The notes under the pieces are model-generated. The model searched no databases. It was given only the letters and a program-made list of their open reading frames with translations, and was not told the DNA's origin. Positions 58,379 through 64,000 of a DNA stretch of 64,000 bases are shown piece by piece. The position numbers were made by a program, and so were the translations under genes. This DNA is from CAVTAV01 sp963732795 (GTDB taxonomy: Bacteria; Pseudomonadota; Alphaproteobacteria; CAVTAV01): contig CAVTAV010000001.1 in NCBI GenBank assembly GCA_963732795.1, forward strand, positions 248,001-312,000, written 5' to 3'. Each line of letters begins with the position of its first letter. Positions within the stretch are counted from its first letter, which is position 1.

Positions 58379-60376
58379 CTATCTGGCCCTGCTTTCCGCG
58401 ACCGGCCTCGACGTGATCGCGTCCATCACCGGATCGAACAGCGACGAGATGGCGAGCGCGCCGTGGACCGACAGGTGGTCGTCGTCGATGTAATAGGACT
58501 GCGTCCCGTCGCTGATCGTGCAGGTCGGGCCAGGGCAAAGGAGGCGGTCCGGATAGACGACCCGGACGCCTTGATCCGCTTCCATCCGCTTGAGCGTCCC
58601 GAGAACGACGTCCTGCCGCGCGAGGAACGCTTGGCGCGTCGGGGCGATCGATCGGTCTTGCCCCGTCAGTTGCCGGATCGCAAGCCGTTCCGGCACCGAA
58701 CGGCCGATCTCCGGCACCGGCCCGACCACCACGACCTGCCGGCCCGATCTTTCGATTGCCGCCACGGTCCGCGCAAGGGAACGGGCGAAGATCAGATAGC
58801 GGTCGGTCGCGCCCGATGAATCGTCGATCAGGTTTAGAGGGCGGATGTGTTCGGCGCCGAAAGGCGTGCCTTCCGCATAGATCGCCCAGCGAGCGATGAG
58901 GATGACGGTTCGGACCGACGGGCCGGCGAGAATGCGGGTCAGGACCGTGTCGTTGAAGGGTCGACATAGAGGCCCGCCAGCGGACGTGTCGATCGTCACG
59001 TCGAGCAGAGGCGGGCAAGCGAGCCGGCTGGCGAACTCTCCGCTCAGGCCGTGCCGCCTGGCCGCCGCCTCGACGGCGGGAAACAGCGCGCCGGCATGGG
59101 AGTCGCCCCATAGAACGAAACTCGGCGGCACGGAGCCGGAAGCACCGATCCGGCACCAGGAACCGTCGGCGACATCCGTGGGATCGCGATCCGTGCAGGC
59201 GGCGACACGCGGATCGGAATCGGCGGCAGCGGCGGCGATCCGGGCGACCTCCGACGGAAGACGGGAGGGGAACCCCGCCCCGGTGACCGCAAGCCGTCCG
59301 ACGAGAAGACCCGCCATCACCGACGCTACGGCGAACGCCAAGACCGCCGGCCGCCCTATGACGTGAGGCCGGCGGAATGGCATTTCGACAAACCGCCATG
59401 ACAAGGCGGCCGCAACGATCGATACGCCGATTGCGGCGACCGTCGTCATCGGACCGAGATCGCCGAGCATCTGCCGGCAGAACACGAGGATTGGCCAATG
59501 CCACAGATACAGGGAGTAGGAAATCAGCCCGATCCAGCGAACGGGTTTGATCCCTAGAACATGTCCGAGGGTCGTCGTCCCGCTCTTGCCGGCGATGATG
59601 ATCAACGCCGTGCCCAAACACGGCGCCAGGGCCGCAAAGCCGGGGAACGGTGTCGTGGACGTGTAAGTGACAATCGTCCAGGAGATGAGAGCGAGGCCGA
59701 TGATCGCGGCAGCTTCGCGCAAACGGCGTCGGGCGGGAGACTGTATCACGTCGAGGGCGATCAGCGCCCCGACCAGCAGCTCCCATGCCCGGGTTGACGA
59801 GCGATAGAAAGCCCCTTGGGGATGGGCGCCGACCGCCCAGACGGATGTGGCGAAGGACGCGGCCGCTACCAGCAAGACTGCGACGGGCGCACGCTTCCCG
59901 AACAGCCGGAAGGCGACATAGAGCGCCAGCGGATAGACGACATAGAATTGCTCTTCGATGGCGAGCGACCAGGTGTGCAGGAGCGGGCTCGAGCCGAGCG
60001 ACGCGGCGAAATAGTCGTCTAGCTGTTGGCGGAAGAAGACGTTTGACAGGAAGATCGTGGCCCGGATCGCCGATCGGCCGAGGGAGACAAGCTGGTCCGG
60101 CATGAACAGCCACCATGCGGCGGCGACGCATGCGCCCATCACGACGAACAGGGCGGGAAGAATCCGGCGGATCCGGCGCTCGTAGAACTGCGCAAGGCCA
60201 AGGCGCCCCGCGTGAATTTCCGGCAGCAGAATCGAGGTGATCAGAAATCCCGAGATCACGAAGAAGACGTCGACGCCGACATAGCCGCCGGAAAATCCGG
60301 TCACCTGGGCATGATAGAGGACCACCGCGATCACGGCGATCGCGCGCAGGCCGTCAATGTCGGCGCGGTATGTCAG
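58379..60376 (-). CDS. OafA-type acyltransferase with C-terminal SGNH domain
   Basis: About 665 residues. The N-terminal half is the acyltransferase-3 membrane domain, reading TYRADIDGLRAIAVIAVVLY, GYVGVDVFFVISGFLIT, FYERRIRRILPAL and LHTWSLAIEEQFYVVYPL. The periplasmic C-terminal half is an SGNH hydrolase with FVLWGDSHAGALF and DDDHLSVHG. This combination O-acetylates O-antigen or other surface sugars. No ATG fits the conserved start, so a CTG at 60376 is proposed; an undetected indel is the alternative. Confidence 0.88.
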   Translation of the reverse strand: MTYRADIDGLRAIAVIAVVLYHAQVTGFSGGYVGVDVFFVISGFLITSILLPEIHAGRLGLAQFYERRIRRILPALFVVMGACVAAAWWLFMPDQLVSLGRSAIRATIFLSNVFFRQQLDDYFAASLGSSPLLHTWSLAIEEQFYVVYPLALYVAFRLFGKRAPVAVLLVAAASFATSVWAVGAHPQGAFYRSSTRAWELLVGALIALDVIQSPARRRLREAAAIIGLALISWTIVTYTSTTPFPGFAALAPCLGTALIIIAGKSGTTTLGHVLGIKPVRWIGLISYSLYLWHWPILVFCRQMLGDLGPMTTVAAIGVSIVAAALSWRFVEMPFRRPHVIGRPAVLAFAVASVMAGLLVGRLAVTGAGFPSRLPSEVARIAAAAADSDPRVAACTDRDPTDVADGSWCRIGASGSVPPSFVLWGDSHAGALFPAVEAAARRHGLSGEFASRLACPPLLDVTIDTSAGGPLCRPFNDTVLTRILAGPSVRTVILIARWAIYAEGTPFGAEHIRPLNLIDDSSGATDRYLIFARSLARTVAAIERSGRQVVVVGPVPEIGRSVPERLAIRQLTGQDRSIAPTRQAFLARQDVVLGTLKRMEADQGVRVVYPDRLLCPGPTCTISDGTQSYYIDDDHLSVHGALAISSLFDPVMDAITSRPVAESRAR

Positions 60377-60477
60377 CCCCGTATTTCGAATTTTCGGACA
60401 GGTAGGACGTGTTGGTTGGACTCGTGAACTAATCCTTCTGGATCAGTGGCGAGTTGTCCAACGAAATTTCTCCACCA

Positions 60478-61672
60478 TCAGTGTTTGGACCGTACCGCGA
60501 AGACGGCGCCGAGGATGCCGACCGCGGTCAGTCCCGCGCCGGTGAAGAAGGTGGCGGAGGGTCCGACCTGCTGCCAGAGAACTCCCGCGATCAGACTGGC
60601 GAGAAGGATGGCGATGCCCGTGACCAGGTGGAAGACGCCGAAGCCGGTGCCGCGCAGGCGTTCGGGGGCGGTGTCGGCGACGAGCGTCACGAGGAGGCCC
60701 TGGGTCATGCCCATATGGAGGCCCCAGAGGGCGACGCCGAGGGCCGCGAGCCAGAGATTGGTCGCGAGGGCGAGCGTCAGGTCGGCGAGGATCAGGACGG
60801 CGAAACCGAGTCCGAGGAGCCAGCGGCGGCCAATGCGGTCCGAGAGGGCCCCGACCGGGTAGGCGGCGAGGGCGTAGACCACGTTCATCACGACGAGCAC
60901 GAGCGGCACGAGAGTGAGCGCCAGCCCCAGATCGCGGGCACGGAGGATCAGGAACGCCTCGCTGAACCGGGCGAGGGTGAATACGCTGCCGACGGCCGCC
61001 ACGGCCCAGAAGCCCGCGCCCAGATGCTTGATCTCGCTCCAATCGATCGGCGCCCGCGCGGCCTTTCGCCGGGACGGCGCGGACGGCTCCTTCACCGTCA
61101 ACACCAGGATCGCGACCGAGATCGCGCCGGGGATCAGCGAGACCCAAAACACCAGGCGGAAATCGTCGGCGAAGAGCGCCATCAGGGCGAGGCCGAGCAG
61201 AGGCCCGAGGAACGCCCCGACCGTATCGAGGGATTGCCGCAATCCGTAGGCCGCGCCGCGAAGCTCCGGCGGTGCGAGATCGCCGACCAGCGCATCGCGC
61301 GGCGCGCCGCGAATACCTTTGCCGACCCGATCGGAAAACCGCGCGAACAGCACCCACCCGGCCGTCGGCGCGAGCGCGAAGAGCGGCTTCGACAGGGTCG
61401 CGAGGCCGTAGCCGATGACCGTCAGCATCTTGCGCTTGCCGAGCCTGTCGCTGAGCCAGCCGGAGAACAGCTTCGAGATCGCGGCCGTCGCCTCGCCGAC
61501 GCCCTCGATCAGCCCGACCATGGTCGCGCTCGCGCCGAGGACCGAGACCAGGAACACCGGCAGCAGCGCATGGATCATCTCGGACGAGACGTCCATGAAC
61601 AGGCTGACGAAGCCGAGCGCCCAGATGCTGCGCGGAAGGCGCTTTTGCGTATCTGTCTCGTCCAGCGCCCAT
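60478..61672 (-). CDS. MFS transporter, one frameshift at the start
   Basis: About 397 residues. The main frame has no start before SIWALGFVSLFMDVSSEMIH. Removing one G near 61669 joins an ATG at 61672 (with GAGAGGGA upstream) to MALDETDTQKRLPRSIW. Twelve helices and the MFS loops GWLSDRLGKRK and GALSDRIGRRW are visible, and RFSDRVGKGIRGAPRDAL is characteristic of this subgroup. Export of drugs or small organic compounds is likely; the substrate is unknown. It follows the EamA-family gene by 18 bases on the same strand. Confidence 0.85.
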
Positions 61673-61690
61673 GCCGCGATCCGTCCCTCT

Positions 61691-62660
61691 CTATCGTCGT
61701 GCGTTCTTGAACGTATAGAGCCCGACGCCGAAAAGCACGAGCGCCGTCCCGGCCGCATCCGACCAAGCGAAGGGCTCGCCCAGTATAACGATTGCCATGA
61801 TGATCGTCGCCACCGGGCTCACCGTGCCGATCATCGAGACGGCCTGCGGCCCGACCCGCTCAAGAGCCGCATTCAACATGAAGGACGGCAGAATTGTCGA
61901 GAACAGAGCGATCGCCGCGCCGAGCCACACTATATCGAGTGGGATATGAAGCGTGGCAAGCGATCCGTTCGCGGCCGTCTGAATCGAGAAATGCATCAGG
62001 GCCGCGAGCCCCGCGCCGCTCATCGCGATGCAGGTGAAGACGCGGCTGCCGATCATGATTCAGCCAGCGTTTGGCGAAAAGCTGATAGAGCGAGAAGGAG
62101 AGAGCGGTAAGCAGCATCAGCCCCACGCCGAGCGCGAGGTGAGGCCCCGTCGCGATCTCGCCCTTGGCGTAGATGAAGGCGATGCCCGCATAGGACAGGC
62201 ACAGTGCGATCACACCCCAGCGCGTGATCCTGCCGCCGAAGAACATCGCGCCCAGCACCATCACGAAGATCGGATAGGTGAACAGGATCAACCGTTCGAA
62301 CTGCGCCGTGATGAAGCTCAAGGCCACGAAGTCGGAATAGCTCGCGACGTAATAGCCAAGCATGCCGATCGCTCCGATCACGACGATCTGCTTCGCGTTC
62401 GGCAATTCGCGCCCGTCCCGCTTGCGCGCCCGCCACGACCACACACCGATGCCGAAATAGACCGGCAGGGAAAACGCCATGCGCAGCGACAGAAGCGTGA
62501 TCGCTTCCACCGCCGGCGCCGCGCCCGTTCCATAGGCGAGCTTGATGATGATCGCCTTCATCGAGAACAGGATCGCGCCGACGCCGGCCAGCGCATAGCC
62601 GACGACATGCCGTTCGGTGTCCGATTGCGGCGGGGGTGCGGGCAGGGTGGATTCAGCCAT
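61691..62660 (-). CDS. EamA/DMT family permease, one frameshift
   Basis: 322 residues after correction. Ten hydrophobic helices fall in two EamA repeats. The first runs from AGVGAILFSMKAIIIKLAYG to LTALSFSLYQLFAKRWLN, and the second begins RVFTCIAMSGAGLAALMHF and ends GTALVLFGVGLYTFKNAR. An extra base near 62058 splits the repeats. Members export amino acids, nucleotides or other metabolites. It is probably cotranscribed with the following MFS gene. Confidence 0.88.
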
Positions 62661-62867
62661 GACTTTTCCACTTCATGGCCCGCAGCGTTTCGAGGAATTC
62701 TGGAAGGGATCCACCGCCTCGCATCTGCCACGAGCCGGTTCGAGATCCTTCAGACGTGTGTCATCTATCCGGCGAGGTGGCCAAGAATTCGAATGAGCCA
62801 GAATTTGGTCGCGAGGTATGACATGGCGCGCGTCATATCACGTCGGGTAGCGAAAGGCGACGGCAAA

Positions 62868-63818
62868 TCATGGTGAAGGCGTCGTATCCGACAGTTCCGC
62901 CAGCGTCCGTTCGAACGGCGCCTTGTTAGACGCCGTGGACACCGCCTTCCGAGCGGCCTCGATCGCATCCGTCTTGCGGCCTTGCGCCGCCAGGGCATAG
63001 GCAAGGTTGTTCCAGATATCCGCCTGATCCGGTGCGATCGCGAGCGCCTTGCGATAGGCGCGTTCCGCCGCGCCGTAATCCGTTTGGGCGTAATGGACGT
63101 TGCCGAGACCGAAATAGGCGGCCCAATTCTGCGGCCATCGAGCGGCAATGGCCTGATAGGCCTTGATCGCCGCCTCGTTATGTTTGACGCGCTCGAGGCC
63201 GTTGGCGGCGTCGAGAACATCGCGCTCCTCCGCATCCACGGGCAGGGTATCCGGCGGCAGGACGACCAGCGACCAGTTCTCGCCGCGATGCCACATGCGC
63301 TGGAACAGCTTGATCCCGACCGCTTCGTCGGGGTTCTTGCCCGAATGCATGACGACGAGATCCTTATCGAGGTCGTAACCGGTCAGCACGGCATAGTGCC
63401 AGATATGCCAGAGGCTCATGCCCCGGTTCTCGAACACGATCACCGGCCGGCCCGCCGCCAGCTCCTTCATCACCGCCTCGATATTGCGCAGCCGCACCGG
63501 CAGCCGCCCATACCGGAGCGCCGCCGTCACCATGTCCGTGCGGAACGTGCCGTCGCGTCCCGGCGTGAAGGTGAGCGCCGCCGCCTCGTCCTGGCTGACC
63601 GGCGTGCCGGACCAGGTGAGCACGATGGCCAGCGAGGCGGGGCCGCAGAATTTGTCCTTCTGCGAATAGAACGGCACATTCGCGACATGGGCGCGCGGGG
63701 GCACGTCGCCCCGCAAAGTCGCCGGATCCGTCGGATGGAATGTCGCGCAGCCGCCGAGGCCGGCGCAGACGATGGCGGCGGCGAGAACCGCCGCCCGTCT
63801 AAAGCCTCGCGCGATCAC
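62868..63818 (-). CDS. PA2778-family cysteine peptidase lipoprotein with TPR repeats
   Basis: 316 intact residues from GTG 63818. A lipobox LGGC sets C24 as the lipidated residue. A C39-like peptidase domain has C58 in DKFCGPASLAIVL and H141 in IWHYAVLTGYD. TPR-type helices fill about 205-300 (AAYFGLGNVHYAQTDYGAAERAYRKALAIAPDQADIWNNLAYAL). It starts one base after the stop of a PA2779-type gene, the conserved partner in Pseudomonas and relatives. The biological role of the pair is not known. Confidence 0.85.
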   Translation of the reverse strand: MIARGFRRAAVLAAAIVCAGLGGCATFHPTDPATLRGDVPPRAHVANVPFYSQKDKFCGPASLAIVLTWSGTPVSQDEAAALTFTPGRDGTFRTDMVTAALRYGRLPVRLRNIEAVMKELAAGRPVIVFENRGMSLWHIWHYAVLTGYDLDKDLVVMHSGKNPDEAVGIKLFQRMWHRGENWSLVVLPPDTLPVDAEERDVLDAANGLERVKHNEAAIKAYQAIAARWPQNWAAYFGLGNVHYAQTDYGAAERAYRKALAIAPDQADIWNNLAYALAAQGRKTDAIEAARKAVSTASNKAPFERTLAELSDTTPSP

Positions 63819-63819
63819 G

Positions 63820-64000
63820 TCAGGCGCATTTGGTGAATTTGAACACGTGCGTCAGGCACAGGATATCGGTCACGAGCAGTACCAGGAACACGATCAGCGC
63901 CGCGCCGACGACCGTGCCCACCGTTCCGCTGCCGGCGGGTTCCCGGTCGAGCTTGTTCACGACCTGGGCCACCTGCTCGTCGGACATCGCGTCGACGCGG
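63820..64000 (-). CDS. PA2779-family protein, C-terminal part (cut by window edge)
   Basis: 60 codons are visible up to the stop. RVDAMSDEQVAQVVNKLDRE is followed by a single membrane helix VVGAALIVFLVLLVTDILCL and a short tail HVFKFTKCA. This matches the C-terminus of PA2779-family proteins, which occur next to the PA2778-type peptidase. The N-terminus lies outside the window. Confidence 0.75.
   Translation of the reverse strand, partial: RVDAMSDEQVAQVVNKLDREPAGSGTVGTVVGAALIVFLVLLVTDILCLTHVFKFTKCA

Overview
The window is GC-rich DNA from a free-living Gram-negative bacterium, most likely an alphaproteobacterium. The evidence is conserved gene neighbourhoods (DUF2007 / tRNA1(Val) methyltransferase / S49 peptidase / zinc ribbon / glyQ / glyS / ppdK, and DUF1178 / nitrilase / glutaredoxin / ComF), two-subunit glycyl-tRNA synthetase, GTCAT...ATGAC intergenic palindromes and tRNA genes with encoded CCA. 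I cannot fix the genus. Much of the window is housekeeping. No insertion sequence, phage, CRISPR array or plasmid function was seen.

Layout. 1-3.1 kb: a leftward operon of GntR-type repressor, ABC ATPase, ABC permease and an OpgC-like membrane acyltransferase cut by the window edge. 3.3-6.5 kb: citryl-CoA lyase and a CaiB-type CoA-transferase, divergent from a short MetE-like methyltransferase. 6.6-10.8 kb: a NodB-fold deacetylase, glmS and glmU. 11.2-15 kb: a beta-hydroxylase-like protein fused to a PDZ domain, gph, tRNA-Val and a flavin-dependent halogenase. 15-23 kb: small enzymes, two c-di-GMP-type proteins with degenerate catalytic motifs, and msrA. 23.6-28.1 kb: fhs and two tandem MFS carriers. 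28.3-30.3 kb: an alanine-zipper lipoprotein ending in Lys-Lys, facing an L,D-transpeptidase. 30.4-42.6 kb: the conserved translation and metabolism block (trmN6-like gene, S49 peptidase, glyQS, ppdK, meaB, pepN). 42.8-52.1 kb: a MATE exporter and an RND pump with one adaptor and two permeases. 52.1-56.5 kb: the DUF1178 / nitrilase / Grx / ComF block with a methyltransferase and a cytochrome c. 56.7-64 kb: tRNA-Asn, two LigF-like GSTs, an OafA-type acyltransferase, two exporters and a PA2778/PA2779-type pair.

Reading frames. About thirty genes, including essential ones (glmS, glmU, glyQ, glyS), are broken by single-base insertions and a few deletions. The protein can be recovered by switching frame, and fhs carries a compensating +1/-1 pair. 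This fits uncorrected long-read errors better than gene decay. Coordinates below therefore cover the whole reconstructed gene, and protein lengths are given after removing the inferred extra bases.

Most notable biology: the beta-hydroxylase-PDZ fusion near a variant halogenase; the Lpp/OprI-like lipoprotein next to its plausible cross-linking enzyme; the tandem LigF-like GSTs; and the repressor operon that appears to start with a leaderless message over tandem operator repeats.
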